The notes: a model not told the origin generated them from the sequence alone. Shown: positions 25,784 through 35,577, counted from the first letter of the stretch. The stretch is DNA of 64,000 bases from Apibacter raozihei (GCF_004014855.1 NZ_CP034930.1:1426001-1490000); one strand, 5' to 3'. A program made the numbers and translations.

Positions 25784-28246
25784 TTAGAGTTTTTCCAATA
25801 ATTGTTCCAAAGTATTTAAGTCGGTTATTAAAACCTTACGGGCTTTACTTCCTTCAAAAGGACCAACAATTCCGGTAGCTTCCAGTTGATCCATAATCCT
25901 TCCTGCACGATTATAACCTAAGGATAATTTTCTTTGAATTAGTGAAGTTGATCCCTGCTGAGCGGTTACAATAACTCTGGCAGCATCATTAAATAATTCA
26001 TCTTTTTTCGCTTCGCTGATATCACTATCTTGCGTGGAAGCTTTTTCTTCATAAAATTCAGGAAGTAAATAGGCATCCACATAGCCTTGTTGTGAACCTA
26101 TATATTCAGTGATTTTATCAACTTCAGGAGTATCTACAAAGGCACATTGCATTCTTATCAGTTCATTTCCGGTTGTGAAAAGCATATCTCCTTTACCGAT
26201 CAGCTGATCGGCACCGTTACCGTCAAGAATGGTACGTGAGTCAATTTTCGATGTTACCCGGAAAGCGACCCGGGCTGGAAAATTGGCTTTAATCATACCT
26301 GTAATTACATTAACAGAAGGGCGTTGGGTAGCTATAATTAAATGAATTCCAATAGCTCTAGATAGCTGAGCGAGACGTGCTATAGGTAATTCAACTTCTT
26401 TTCCCGCTGTCATTATTAAGTCTGCAAACTCGTCAATAACCAATACTATATAAGGTAAAAAACGATGTCCTTTTTCAGGATTCAGCTTTCTTTCTTTAAA
26501 TTTTTCGTTGTATTCTTTAATAGTTCTTACATACGCTGCTTGTAAAAGCTTATACCTATTATCCATTTCAACACAAAGTGAATTAAGTGTGTTAATCACT
26601 TTGGTGGTATCAGTAATAATGGCTTCGTCGGAATCAGGAAGTTTAGCTAAAAAATGTCTCTCAATTTTGTTGTAAAGGGTTAATTCCACTTTTTTAGGAT
26701 CAACAAATACAAATTTCAGTTCGCTCGGGTGCTTTTTATATAGCAGAGAAGCTACGATAGCATTCAAGCCGACAGATTTTCCTTGTCCTGTAGCCCCTGC
26801 CATAAGCAAGTGAGGCATTTTAGTTAAATCTGTAACAAATGTTTCGTTGGAGATGGTTTTTCCAAAGACAATGGGAAGCTCCATATCAATTTTCTGAAAT
26901 TTTTGTGAAGCAATAACCGATCTCATCGATACCATGGTTGGGTTGCTGTTAGGAACTTCAATCCCTATAGTTCCTTTTCCAGGAATGGGAGCTATAATAC
27001 GGATTCCTAAAGCAGCTAAACTCAGAGCAATATCATCTTCAAGATTTTTAATTTTAGAAATACGCACTCCGGCTTCCGGTATAATTTCATATAATGTTAC
27101 AGTAGGACCTATAGTTGCTTTTATACTGGCAATAGCAATTCCATAATTAGCAAGAGTTGTAACAATTTTATTTTTGTTTTCTTCTAATTCTTCGTTATTT
27201 ATGGTTATCGCCTCAGTCGTATTATAGGCTTTAAGTAATTCTAAAGGAGGATATTTATATTTAGGTAATTCTAGCTTAGGGTCATAAGGGCCAAATTCAT
27301 TTACAATGTTTTGTCCTATTTCATCCTCTGATAAAATAGTTTCGGTTTCGGTTTCTTCTATAGTAAGATTAAGTTCTTCAATGGTTTCTTCCTCTTGCGG
27401 AATATCTATTTCAAAATCTGTGGATTGAGATATGTTTTCTGTGTGATTTTCTTTAGGTGATATAGGCTCTAATGTAGAAACTATAGGATTTTCAATATTA
27501 GTATTTTCAACTAAAGGTTGATCCACTGTCTGATTTGAGTTTTTTTCTAAAGATAAATCTTCTGATTGTACTTTTGTAACAATAGTTTCAGATATAATGG
27601 TTTTAGGGTCCTCGATTTTTTCATAAATAAGTTCTTCTTCAAAAGGTTCTTTTTCCTTTTCAGAACTTTTATTCTCAAACCTGCTTTTTTGAGTATTTAT
27701 TTTAGATTTAATATTTTCAACACTCAGATTAAATTCAAGAACAAAATAAATAATGATGGCTGCAACTAATAGGATACCTGTTCCTACACTACCCATAAGA
27801 GATTTTAGATAATCGTAAACCTCATAACCGATTAATCCTGAAAGTAGCCATTTGGAACCAAAAATCATAGCCAGAAATACCGGCAGCCATATAATGAAAA
27901 ATATACCGTGGGAGAGTAGTTTCCAAAGTTTAATAATTTCTTTACCGAAGAGAACTTTAAAAGATAAAATGAATAGATAAAAAGGTATAAAAAAGGCTAC
28001 AATCCCAATACCGTTAAATATAAATACTTCTCCCAGATAAGCACCTATTTTGCCGATCATATTTTTGGTAGTGATACTTTTATTTAAAAAATCTGTCAGC
28101 TGACTTTGATCTTCTTTCCAGTAAAAGTAAAAAGAAACAAAGGATATAAACAAGACAATAGATAAAATAAATAAGAGCAATCCTAAGATTGTTTTCGACA
28201 CCAGCTTTTTTTGTAATTGAGGGTTGTCTTTAGAGGTGTTCTCCAT
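25784..28246 (-). CDS. ftsK: DNA translocase FtsK/SpoIIIE
   Basis: Septal DNA pump that clears chromosome termini at division. The frame is open to 28276, but the ATG at 28246 (MENTSKDNPQ) removes a short atypical extension and leaves the -7 box upstream, giving 820 residues. Four membrane segments lie within about residues 20-185. An acidic linker covers about 190-320. The motor follows, with Walker A MAGATGQGKSVGLNA, Walker B YIVLVIDEFADLIM and the IATQRPS motif. The gamma winged-helix domain at the end (ISEAKKDELFNDAARVIV... GYNRAGRIMDQLE) reads the orientation sequences. First gene of the ftsK-lolA-lptF/G-ribB operon. Confidence 0.95.
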   Translation of the reverse strand: MENTSKDNPQLQKKLVSKTILGLLLFILSIVLFISFVSFYFYWKEDQSQLTDFLNKSITTKNMIGKIGAYLGEVFIFNGIGIVAFFIPFYLFILSFKVLFGKEIIKLWKLLSHGIFFIIWLPVFLAMIFGSKWLLSGLIGYEVYDYLKSLMGSVGTGILLVAAIIIYFVLEFNLSVENIKSKINTQKSRFENKSSEKEKEPFEEELIYEKIEDPKTIISETIVTKVQSEDLSLEKNSNQTVDQPLVENTNIENPIVSTLEPISPKENHTENISQSTDFEIDIPQEEETIEELNLTIEETETETILSEDEIGQNIVNEFGPYDPKLELPKYKYPPLELLKAYNTTEAITINNEELEENKNKIVTTLANYGIAIASIKATIGPTVTLYEIIPEAGVRISKIKNLEDDIALSLAALGIRIIAPIPGKGTIGIEVPNSNPTMVSMRSVIASQKFQKIDMELPIVFGKTISNETFVTDLTKMPHLLMAGATGQGKSVGLNAIVASLLYKKHPSELKFVFVDPKKVELTLYNKIERHFLAKLPDSDEAIITDTTKVINTLNSLCVEMDNRYKLLQAAYVRTIKEYNEKFKERKLNPEKGHRFLPYIVLVIDEFADLIMTAGKEVELPIARLAQLSRAIGIHLIIATQRPSVNVITGMIKANFPARVAFRVTSKIDSRTILDGNGADQLIGKGDMLFTTGNELIRMQCAFVDTPEVDKITEYIGSQQGYVDAYLLPEFYEEKASTQDSDISEAKKDELFNDAARVIVTAQQGSTSLIQRKLSLGYNRAGRIMDQLEATGIVGPFEGSKARKVLITDLNTLEQLLEKL

Positions 28247-28275
28247 TCTAGTTATATACAAATATGTTGAAAACA

Positions 28276-28283
28276 CAAAAATA
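28276..28283 (-). promoter_or_regulatory. Predicted -7 element of the ftsK operon
   Basis: Minus-strand TATTTTTG matches TAnnTTTG, 29 bp upstream of the preferred ftsK start. It would lie inside the coding region if the longer frame were used, which supports the shorter start. The remaining 210 bp up to the next terminator hold nothing else recognisable. Confidence 0.4.
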
Positions 28284-28499
28284 CGATTTCTGTTTTATAT
28301 TTAACTTTAAAAAAGTGTTAATCCTTGAAGTGTTTGTTTAAACTTGTTGATATATAGGTAACTATAATAAATACTTTTATTTTGAAATATTTACAAAGTA
28401 TATAATTAATTGTAAATGATTAATACTATATACATCTAAATGCTTCGGAATGAAGTATAAATTTTAGTTTAAGATGAATTTTAAAAATTATGACAAAAA

Positions 28500-28528
28500 A
28501 ACTCGGTCACAGTAAATGTGACCGAGTT
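28500..28528 (-). terminator. Terminator after the Bax-inhibitor-like gene
   Basis: 12-bp arms AACTCGGTCACA/TGTGACCGAGTT with a 5-nt loop and a T run on the minus strand, 30 bp after the stop codon at 28558. Confidence 0.85.
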
Positions 28529-28557
28529 AAATATTATTTTATGTATGCAAAGCATTC

Positions 28558-29295
28558 TTATTTTCTTCCTCCGAAAAAACGAAGTAAAAATAAAAATAGA
28601 TTGATAAAGTCTAAGTACAATGCTAAGGCTCCCATAATAGCTCCTTTCGTGTATTCTTCCTGTCCGGATTCTCCTATTTGAGAACCAATTTCTTTTACCT
28701 TTTGAGTGTCGTAAGCAATAAGACCTACAAAAACTAAAACACCTACTACAGATATGATTAAATCCAGCATAGAATTTTTAAGAAAAATATTTACGATTAT
28801 TGCTAAAATAATACCTATTAAAGCCATGGATAAAATTCTTCCGAATTTTGTTAAATCTGTTTTTGTATAATATCCGTAAGCACTCATGATTGCAAAAGTA
28901 CCTGCAGTGATAAAAAAAGTAGTAGCAATTGAGCCCATATTATAAACAAGAAAAATCATGGATAAGGTCATTCCGTTTATAAAAGAGTAAAAAAGAAACA
29001 CAGCAGTTGCTAAGCCGGCAGTCATGCGATTAATTGCACCACTTAAACTGAATACAAGTGCTAATTCGCCTATAATTAAAGCATAGAATAAAAAGGTTGC
29101 TTTTCCTGTAACAGGATTAAACATCATACTTAACAGAGCGGGAGTATTGGCGCATAGGTAAGCAGTTAAACCTGTAATAGCAAGAGCAAGGCTCATCCAC
29201 ATATATACTTTTGAAATGAATGTAGCCTGCTGTTTAGCAATTGCTTCATTTTTTATAGATACATCCATTGTGTTTTGATATTCGTTATGTTCCAT
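28558..29295 (-). CDS. Bax inhibitor-1/YccA family membrane protein
   Basis: A 245-residue protein with seven hydrophobic segments, starting near VYMWMSLALAITGLTAYL and ending in a short Arg/Lys-rich tail (RFFGGRK). The family signature region AYDTQKVKEI, with its conserved Asp, is near 190. Bacterial members (YccA, YetJ) are pH-sensitive calcium leak channels or FtsH modulators; which applies here is unknown. It has its own promoter and terminator. Confidence 0.88.
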   Translation of the reverse strand: MEHNEYQNTMDVSIKNEAIAKQQATFISKVYMWMSLALAITGLTAYLCANTPALLSMMFNPVTGKATFLFYALIIGELALVFSLSGAINRMTAGLATAVFLFYSFINGMTLSMIFLVYNMGSIATTFFITAGTFAIMSAYGYYTKTDLTKFGRILSMALIGIILAIIVNIFLKNSMLDLIISVVGVLVFVGLIAYDTQKVKEIGSQIGESGQEEYTKGAIMGALALYLDFINLFLFLLRFFGGRK

Positions 29296-29321
29296 GAATT
29301 AAATTTTAATTGTTAAAAATA

Positions 29322-29352
29322 CAAAATTATTTCTATAATAAGAAATATCAAA
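29322..29352 (-). promoter_or_regulatory. Promoter of the Bax-inhibitor-like gene
   Basis: Minus-strand TTTG (29352-29349), 19 bp, TAATTTTG (29329-29322): a full match to the Bacteroidota promoter consensus, 26 bp upstream of the ATG. Confidence 0.6.
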
Positions 29353-29406
29353 ATTTGTTCCTTAGTTTAAATTCCGGAACTTTTGACATTTATTATTAAA
29401 TCTGGT

Positions 29407-29838
29407 TTACCATTTGGAAATTTTGTCTACACGTGTCTGATGTCTTCCGCCTTCAAACTCAGTTTCAAGAAAGGTATCTATAATTTCCTGAGCAAGTTCT
29501 TTTGCTATAAATCGGGCAGGAATAGCAACAACGTTTGAGTTATTGTGTTGACGAGTAAGTCTTGCTATATCGGTTTGCCAGCAGAGTGCACAGCGAATAC
29601 CTGCGTGTTTATTTGCTGTAATAGATACTCCTTCACCGCTTCCGCAAAAAAGTATTCCGTATTCGAATTCTTTGTTTTCCACGGCAATAGCTAATGGATG
29701 AACAAAATCAGGATAATCACAGCTGGCAGATGAATGTGTGCCAAAGTCATGAACCTGATATCCTTTGCTTTTTAGATAATCTATGATATAATTTTTGTAT
29801 TCAAATCCTGCATGATCGGATGCTAGTGCTATTTTCAT
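29407..29838 (-). CDS. rpiB: Ribose 5-phosphate isomerase B
   Basis: Interconverts ribulose 5-phosphate and ribose 5-phosphate. The 143 residues show LASDHAGFEYKN (about 5-16), GILFCGSGEGVSITANKH with the catalytic Cys (about 62-79) and ARLTRQHNNSNV with the phosphate-binding His/Arg region (about 91-102). The last residues (RHQTRVDKI) are the usual C-terminal motif. It lies 10 bp downstream of gltX, so co-transcribed. Confidence 0.93.
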   Translation of the reverse strand: MKIALASDHAGFEYKNYIIDYLKSKGYQVHDFGTHSSASCDYPDFVHPLAIAVENKEFEYGILFCGSGEGVSITANKHAGIRCALCWQTDIARLTRQHNNSNVVAIPARFIAKELAQEIIDTFLETEFEGGRHQTRVDKISKW

Positions 29839-29848
29839 AAATGATTTT

Positions 29849-31363
29849 TTAAAGTTTAATTTCCGTTTCTAAATTTTTTATACGTTTCAGGCTTTCACTT
29901 TTACCCAAAATTTCCATAATTACAGGGATGTCAGGGCCTTTCAATTCTCCTACAAGTGATAATCGGAGTGGTTGCATAACTTTTCCAAATCCCAGTCCCG
30001 ATTTTTCTACAAATTCATGAATGCAATTGTGAAGGTCTTTTTCATTAAAAGATATAGTTTCCAATTCTTCCCACAATTGTTTTAGAATTGATTGGGTATC
30101 TTCTTTAACTACTTTTTTAAAATTCTTTTCGTCGTATTTTTCAGGTCTAACCCAAAAAAAAGATCCGGCATCCCAAATTTCTTTTATAAAATTAACTCGT
30201 TCTTTAAGCAAAGAAACAATTTTTAAATCTTTTTCATGATTGATTTCAATTCCTTTTTCTTCTAAAACTTTTTGAAAATAGGGAAGTAAATTTTCTGATT
30301 TGTCATTAAGTATATACTCATGATTAAACCATTTGGCTTTATCATGGCTGAATCTTGCTCCTGACTTATGTACTTTATGTAAATCAAACTCCTGTATCAT
30401 TTCTTCCATAGACAAAATTTCTTTGTTATCTGATGGAGACCAGCCTAAAAGAGCCAGCATGTTAACAAAAGCCTGCGGAAGATAGCCTTCTTCCCGATAT
30501 CCCATTGAAGAAGTTTGTTCCTTTTCGTTTTCCCATGCAAGCGGGAATACAGGGAATCCGAATTTATCGCCGTCTCTTTTGCTTAGTTTGCCTTTACCCT
30601 CGGGTTTAAGTATCAGCGGAAGGTGAGCGAATTCTGGAGCTTTCCATTCAAAGGCTTCATACAGTAAAACATGAAGAGCCATGGAAGGAAGCCATTCTTC
30701 TCCTCGTATTACATGTGAAATTTTCATCAAGTGATCGTCTACTATGTTAGCAAAATGGTAGGTAGGCATTCCATCTGCTTTTACTAATACTTTATCATCT
30801 AAAGTGTTAGTGTCGATGGTGAATTGACCTCTTATGATATCGTTAAGTACAAGCGTACGGTTTACCGGAGTTTTAAAACGAATCACATAGGGCTCGTTAT
30901 TCTTAATTTTTTCAGTAACAGTTTCTTTATCTAGGTTCAGACTGTTGTTTAATGAGTTCCTGATTTCATGATTGTAGGAAAATACACTGCCTTTAGCTTC
31001 ATATTCGGAACGTAATTTTTCAAGCTCGTCAGGAGTATCAAAAGCTATATACGCATATTCCGTATTTAAAATTGCCGTAATATATTCTTTATAAATATCT
31101 TTTCGTTCCGACTGTCTGTAAGGTCCAAAGGGTCCACCTATTTGAGGACTTTCATCTATAGTGAGCCCACACCATTGTAATGATTCGTTGATGTATTGTT
31201 CTGCACCTTCTACAAAACGTGCCTGATCGGTATCTTCTATACGAAGTATAAATTTACCGTTGTTTTTTTTTGCAAATAAATAATTATATAAGGCAGTTCG
31301 TACTCCTCCTATATGTAAATATCCCGTAGGGCTGGGGGCAAATCTTACTCTAACTTCTGACAT
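29849..31363 (-). CDS. gltX: Glutamyl-tRNA synthetase
   Basis: Class I aminoacyl-tRNA synthetase of 504 residues. HIGH-type motif in FAPSPTGYLHIGG (about 8-20). KMSKS is replaced by KLSKRDGDKFG, as is common for GluRS. The zinc-binding Cys cluster of some GluRS proteins is absent from the middle region. The anticodon-binding helical domain fills the last 170 residues. Start of a gltX-rpiB operon with a -7 box 18 bp upstream. Confidence 0.95.
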   Translation of the reverse strand: MSEVRVRFAPSPTGYLHIGGVRTALYNYLFAKKNNGKFILRIEDTDQARFVEGAEQYINESLQWCGLTIDESPQIGGPFGPYRQSERKDIYKEYITAILNTEYAYIAFDTPDELEKLRSEYEAKGSVFSYNHEIRNSLNNSLNLDKETVTEKIKNNEPYVIRFKTPVNRTLVLNDIIRGQFTIDTNTLDDKVLVKADGMPTYHFANIVDDHLMKISHVIRGEEWLPSMALHVLLYEAFEWKAPEFAHLPLILKPEGKGKLSKRDGDKFGFPVFPLAWENEKEQTSSMGYREEGYLPQAFVNMLALLGWSPSDNKEILSMEEMIQEFDLHKVHKSGARFSHDKAKWFNHEYILNDKSENLLPYFQKVLEEKGIEINHEKDLKIVSLLKERVNFIKEIWDAGSFFWVRPEKYDEKNFKKVVKEDTQSILKQLWEELETISFNEKDLHNCIHEFVEKSGLGFGKVMQPLRLSLVGELKGPDIPVIMEILGKSESLKRIKNLETEIKL

Positions 31364-31381
31364 ATGTTGTTGTTTTCTCTA

Positions 31382-31389
31382 CAAAAATA
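31382..31389 (-). promoter_or_regulatory. Predicted -7 element of gltX
   Basis: Minus-strand TATTTTTG, 18 bp before the ATG. No good -33 element is seen. Confidence 0.4.
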
Positions 31390-31506
31390 CTAAACATAAT
31401 GAACTTTTATGATAATTATTTGTTAGTATTATCTGAAGTGTGAAAAAGAAGTAAGGTTTCGTGTAAATAGTTGTATAGGTTTTTTTTTAAAAATCTGATA
31501 AAAATG

Positions 31507-31537
31507 AAAAACCCTCAACATTTCGTTGAGGGTTTTT
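31507..31537 (-). terminator. Terminator of the ilv operon
   Basis: 13-bp arms AAAAACCCTCAAC/GTTGAGGGTTTTT with loop ATTTC, 9 bp after the ilvC stop. An A/T run lies on each side, so it also protects gltX. Confidence 0.9.
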
Positions 31538-31545
31538 TTATAATA

Positions 31546-32592
31546 TTAATTATTTTCTGGTCTAAGTTCTCTAACTACTGCACCGGTTCTCCACATTTCG
31601 CTTTCACGAAGAGCTTTTAATTCTTCTTCTAATTTTTCACGATAATCTGGTTTTGAGTTTGTATCTATAGAACGTTGAGCTTCATTTCCACAAGCTACTT
31701 CAGCGTATAGTTTTGCAAATACAGGTTTGGTAGCATCATGAAAAGGTCCCATCCAGTCTAATGCACCTCTTTGTGCTGTAGTAGAACAGTTTGCGTACAT
31801 CCAATCCATACCCTTTTCTGCAAATAAAGGCATTAATGATTGGGTAAGTTCTTCCACAGTTTCATTGAAAGCTTCAGAAGGAGTATGTCCGTTTTCTCTA
31901 AGTACTTCGTATTGAGCTTGTAATATTCCCTGGATAGCTCCCATTAAAGTACCTCTTTCTCCCGTTAAATCTGAATAAACTTCTCTTTTAAAATCAGTTT
32001 CAAAAAGATATCCTGATCCAACACCAATACCTAAAGCAATAGTTCTTTCTTTAGCTCTTCCTGTAGCATCCTGGAATATAGCAAAACTTGAATTTAAACC
32101 TCTTCCTTCTAAAAACATACGTCTTAGACTGGTGCCTGATCCTTTCGGTGCTACTAATATAACATCAATATCAGCAGGAGGAACAATTCCAGTTCTGTCG
32201 TTAAATGTTATTCCAAAACCGTGAGAAAAGTATAATGCTTTACCAGCAGTTAAGTGTGGTTTTAATTTTGGCCATACTTCTATTTGTGCTGCATCGGATA
32301 ATAAATACTGGATGATAGTTCCTTTAGCGGCTGCTTCTTCAATATCGAATAAAGTTTCTCCAGGTACCCAGCCGTCTGCAACTGCTTTTTCCCAGGTTTT
32401 ACCACCTTTACGCTGACCGATGATTACATTGAAACCATTATCACGTAAATTTAATGCTTGTCCCGGACCTTGTACTCCGTATCCGATAACGGCTATTGTT
32501 TCACTTTTAAGTACTTCTCTTGCTTTTTCTAAAGGAAATTCTTCACGGGTAACTACGTTTTCAACTACCCCTCCAAAATTCATTTCTGCCAT
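31546..32592 (-). CDS. ilvC: Ketol-acid reductoisomerase (NADP+)
   Basis: Converts acetolactate and acetohydroxybutyrate to dihydroxy acids. The 348-residue length is that of class I (short) enzymes. The Rossmann loop reads IGYGVQGPGQALNLRDNGFNV (about 36-56), followed by GQRKGGKTW, whose basic residues would bind the NADP phosphate. Metal ligands fall in the YSDLTGERGTLMG region (Asp/Glu, about 207-219) and in the C-terminal Glu-rich helices. The GVQGPGQ form differs from the GSQGHA form of most bacterial class I enzymes. Last gene of the ilv operon, 18 bp after ilvN. Confidence 0.93.
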   Translation of the reverse strand: MAEMNFGGVVENVVTREEFPLEKAREVLKSETIAVIGYGVQGPGQALNLRDNGFNVIIGQRKGGKTWEKAVADGWVPGETLFDIEEAAAKGTIIQYLLSDAAQIEVWPKLKPHLTAGKALYFSHGFGITFNDRTGIVPPADIDVILVAPKGSGTSLRRMFLEGRGLNSSFAIFQDATGRAKERTIALGIGVGSGYLFETDFKREVYSDLTGERGTLMGAIQGILQAQYEVLRENGHTPSEAFNETVEELTQSLMPLFAEKGMDWMYANCSTTAQRGALDWMGPFHDATKPVFAKLYAEVACGNEAQRSIDTNSKPDYREKLEEELKALRESEMWRTGAVVRELRPENN

Positions 32593-32610
32593 GTTATTAT
32601 TTTTTTTAAT

Positions 32611-33165
32611 TTATTTTTCTATTAATGATTCTTTTGTTTTTAATTCTGCAAGCATATCGCTTAACCTTTCTATTTTTGATGTATTTACAGCAATCCTTCC
32701 TGAACGTATAAATTGTAATACCTGTATAGTATCACTTAATTCGTTGAAAAGAGCTTGTGTATCGGAGTAATGTCCGGTTTTTTGTATTACTACACAAACT
32801 TCGTTTATTTCCAGTATTTGTGCATTGTATTTACGTATAAGATTTTCCACAGAGCCAATTTTTAAAAATTCGGGCGTGCATAATTTATATAATGCGATTT
32901 CCTGATGAATCAGCTCACTATCTGTGTTGAAGTAGGATTTTAGGACATCTACACTTTTATCAATTTGTTTAACTACCTTTTCAATAGTTACATTGTCGCA
33001 CCATACGGTGACAGTAAATTTATGTATACCTTTGATTGCCGACGGAGAAACGGATAGAGTTTCAATATTAAGAAATCTTCTGGTAAAAACGCTGGTTACT
33101 TGTCCCAGTAATCCTACCGTATTTTCTGAAAAGATAGTAACAGTATATAAGGTTTTATTTTCCAT
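32611..33165 (-). CDS. ilvN: Acetolactate synthase small subunit
   Basis: Regulatory subunit of 184 residues. The ACT domain is at about 6-75 (YTVTIFSENTVGLLGQVTSVFTRR), with the usual Gly-rich valine-binding turn. The C-terminal domain (about 80-170) carries LIHQEIALYKL and the RSGRIAV motif. It lies 5 bp after a methyltransferase gene that separates it from ilvB, an unusual arrangement because the two subunits are normally adjacent. Confidence 0.9.
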   Translation of the reverse strand: MENKTLYTVTIFSENTVGLLGQVTSVFTRRFLNIETLSVSPSAIKGIHKFTVTVWCDNVTIEKVVKQIDKSVDVLKSYFNTDSELIHQEIALYKLCTPEFLKIGSVENLIRKYNAQILEINEVCVVIQKTGHYSDTQALFNELSDTIQVLQFIRSGRIAVNTSKIERLSDMLAELKTKESLIEK

Positions 33166-33170
33166 GTTTT

Positions 33171-33842
33171 TTATTTTTTAGCATATATAACAGCAAAGTC
33201 ATAATATTTATATAAACAATCAACTTCTTTAAATCCGGCATCACTTAGCCAGGTTAATTGTTGGAATAAGGGAGATCTTTTGTCTAATTTTATTCTTTCA
33301 TAAGCAGTATTAATTTCTTCATCAGTTAAACCGCTGTTTTCAATTTTCTCTTTCCATCGTTCTTCATAAAGTTTGACAAAATATTCACTGGATCCCGAGA
33401 TTTGCTCAGCATTAATAAATATTCCCCCTTGATTAAGATTAAAATATATAGAATTATAAAGTTCTATTTTATCTTGATCTACTAAGTGATGAATGGCTAA
33501 CGAAGATATGACAACATCGTATGTGTCTGTGAAATGGTGCTTTGTAAAATCTTCACAAACAATCTTCACATTAGGTGAATCAGAAAATCTTTTTTCAGCA
33601 ATTTCCAACATTTTTTCTGAAAGATCAACTAAAGTTATCCTGGCATCAGGATATTTTTTTAAGACAAAGTTTGAAAAGAGACCTGTACCAGCTCCTATGT
33701 CAAGTATCTTTGGAGAATTTCCAGAGTAATTTATATTTTCACAGGCAATTTGATAAAAGTCATCAAAGCAAGGTATCAAGCGACTTCTTTGTTGATCATA
33801 TTTCTGGGCAACAGAATTAAAATTAGATCTTACAGATTCCAT
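33171..33842 (-). CDS. Class I SAM-dependent methyltransferase in the ilv operon
   Basis: A 223-residue methyltransferase. The AdoMet motif ILDIGAGTGLFSNFVLKKYP is at about 46-65, the acidic ribose-binding strand ITLVDLSEKML at about 69-79, and VVISSLAIHHL at about 110-120. It resembles small-molecule methyltransferases of the ubiE/BioC/Tam type. Its ATG overlaps the ilvB stop (TAATG), and ilvN starts 5 bp after it, so translation is coupled to both acetolactate synthase subunits. Its substrate is unknown. The position suggests a link to branched-chain keto acids, but this is only an inference. Confidence 0.82.
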   Translation of the reverse strand: MESVRSNFNSVAQKYDQQRSRLIPCFDDFYQIACENINYSGNSPKILDIGAGTGLFSNFVLKKYPDARITLVDLSEKMLEIAEKRFSDSPNVKIVCEDFTKHHFTDTYDVVISSLAIHHLVDQDKIELYNSIYFNLNQGGIFINAEQISGSSEYFVKLYEERWKEKIENSGLTDEEINTAYERIKLDKRSPLFQQLTWLSDAGFKEVDCLYKYYDFAVIYAKK

Positions 33843-35551
33843 TACACTTTTTTAGAAGCTCCCAACATTATATTAGTGACACAGGTTCCGGCAGGAATCA
33901 TTGGATATACCATTCCTTCCAGTTCAACTTGTACATCCAGTAAGTAGGGACCTTTATGATTAATCATTTCAGCTATTGCGCCATCTAAATCTTCTCGCTG
34001 ACTAACTGAGCGTGATTCTATTCTATATGCTTTTGCGATAGCTACAAAATCAGGATTGTCCATTATAGTTTCTGAATATCTTTCATCAAAAAATAGTTCC
34101 TGCCATTGGCGAACCATTCCTAAGAAATGATTGTTTAAGATAATTATCTTAACATCGATATCGTACTGCATAATAAGTCCTAATTCCTGAATAGTCATCT
34201 GGAATCCGCCATCACCTACAAATAAACAAACGGTTCGGTTCGGTGTTCCAATTTTAGCTCCGATGGCTGCAGGTAATCCGAATCCCATAGTTCCCAATCC
34301 ACCGGAAGTTACTACGCTTCGGGTCTGATTGTATTTAAAATATCGTACTCCCATCATTTGATGCTGCCCTACATCGGTAACAAGTATTCCATCGTTGTGA
34401 GTGGCTTCGGATACTTTGTTTACCACTTCACCCATTTTTAATCCGCCCGTATCTGGAAAAACTTCATTTTTAACGACAATGTTATATTCTTCCTCATCGT
34501 GTTCCTTAAAGCTATTTCTCCATTCCGTATGTTTATTCTCGCTAATTAATTTTGTAACTTCACTAATAGCTTTTTTAGCATCACCTAAAACTTTAGCTGT
34601 AGTTTTCACATTTTTATCAATTTCTGCCGGATCTATATCGAAATGAATAATCTTTGCCTGTTTAGCATAGGTTTTCAGATCTCCGGTCACCCGGTCATCA
34701 AATCTCATACCTATAGCAATAAGTACATCACATTCATTGGTTTTCATATTAGGAGCTACGTTTCCGTGCATTCCTAGCATTCCTACGTTTAAAGGATGTT
34801 CAGTAGGTAATGCTGAAAGACCTAAAATGGTTGACGCCCCAGGAATATCTGCTTTTTCAAGCATTGTTATTAATTCTTTTTCAGCACCGCTTAATATAAC
34901 TCCCTGCCCTATAAGAGCCAGTGGTTTTTTAGCTTCATTAATAAGTTTTGCAGCTTCTTGAACCTCTTCAGCATTTATATCCGGATCCGGCTGATAACTT
35001 CTTATAAAGCTCATTTTTTCGTATGAGTATTCAAATAGGCCTTGTTGTGCATCTTTGGTAATATCAATAACAACCGGACCTTTCCTTCCGGTATTTGCTA
35101 TATAAAATGCACGCGCAATAGCCTTGGGAATATCTTCTGCTCTCCTTACCTGGTAAGTCCATTTACTTATAGGTTTGGTTATTCCAACCACATCTGCTTC
35201 CTGAAAGGCATCACTTCCCAAGAGTCCGGAAAATACCTGTCCTGTGAGTACCACTAAAGGGGTACTATCAATCATAGCATCTGCAATACCAGTCACTGTA
35301 TTGGTAGCTCCGGGACCAGAGGTGACCAGAACAATACCCGGTTTACCGGTAACCCGTGCATAGCCCTGAGCAGCATGAGCTGCAGCTTGTTCATGTCTGA
35401 CCAGATAATGGTTTATTCTATCTTTATAGTCATATAAAGCATCAAATACAGGCATAATAGCACCTCCCGGATATCCAAAAATGGTATCCACCCCCTCGTT
35501 TATCAATGAACGTATAAGGGCCTCACTTCCAGAAATTTTGTTATTACTCAT
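33842..35551 (-). CDS. ilvB: Acetolactate synthase large subunit
   Basis: Thiamine-diphosphate enzyme of 569 residues forming acetolactate or acetohydroxybutyrate. The catalytic Glu is in VRHEQAAAHAAQGYAR (about 51-66) and the ThDP motif runs from GDGGFQMTIQELG to NNHFLGMVRQWQ (about 448-490). IFGYPGGAIMPVFDAL lies near residue 23. It follows ilvD by 26 bp. Inhibition by valine would come through IlvN. Confidence 0.95.
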   Translation of the reverse strand: MSNNKISGSEALIRSLINEGVDTIFGYPGGAIMPVFDALYDYKDRINHYLVRHEQAAAHAAQGYARVTGKPGIVLVTSGPGATNTVTGIADAMIDSTPLVVLTGQVFSGLLGSDAFQEADVVGITKPISKWTYQVRRAEDIPKAIARAFYIANTGRKGPVVIDITKDAQQGLFEYSYEKMSFIRSYQPDPDINAEEVQEAAKLINEAKKPLALIGQGVILSGAEKELITMLEKADIPGASTILGLSALPTEHPLNVGMLGMHGNVAPNMKTNECDVLIAIGMRFDDRVTGDLKTYAKQAKIIHFDIDPAEIDKNVKTTAKVLGDAKKAISEVTKLISENKHTEWRNSFKEHDEEEYNIVVKNEVFPDTGGLKMGEVVNKVSEATHNDGILVTDVGQHQMMGVRYFKYNQTRSVVTSGGLGTMGFGLPAAIGAKIGTPNRTVCLFVGDGGFQMTIQELGLIMQYDIDVKIIILNNHFLGMVRQWQELFFDERYSETIMDNPDFVAIAKAYRIESRSVSQREDLDGAIAEMINHKGPYLLDVQVELEGMVYPMIPAGTCVTNIMLGASKKV

Positions 35552-35577
35552 AGCTTTTTTATTCTTATTTGGTCTTT

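Noticed and set aside
28247-28276. Longer FtsK start
   Set aside because: The -7 box TATTTTTG at 28276-28283 coincides with the first codon of the longer frame, and the extension is not typical of the family.
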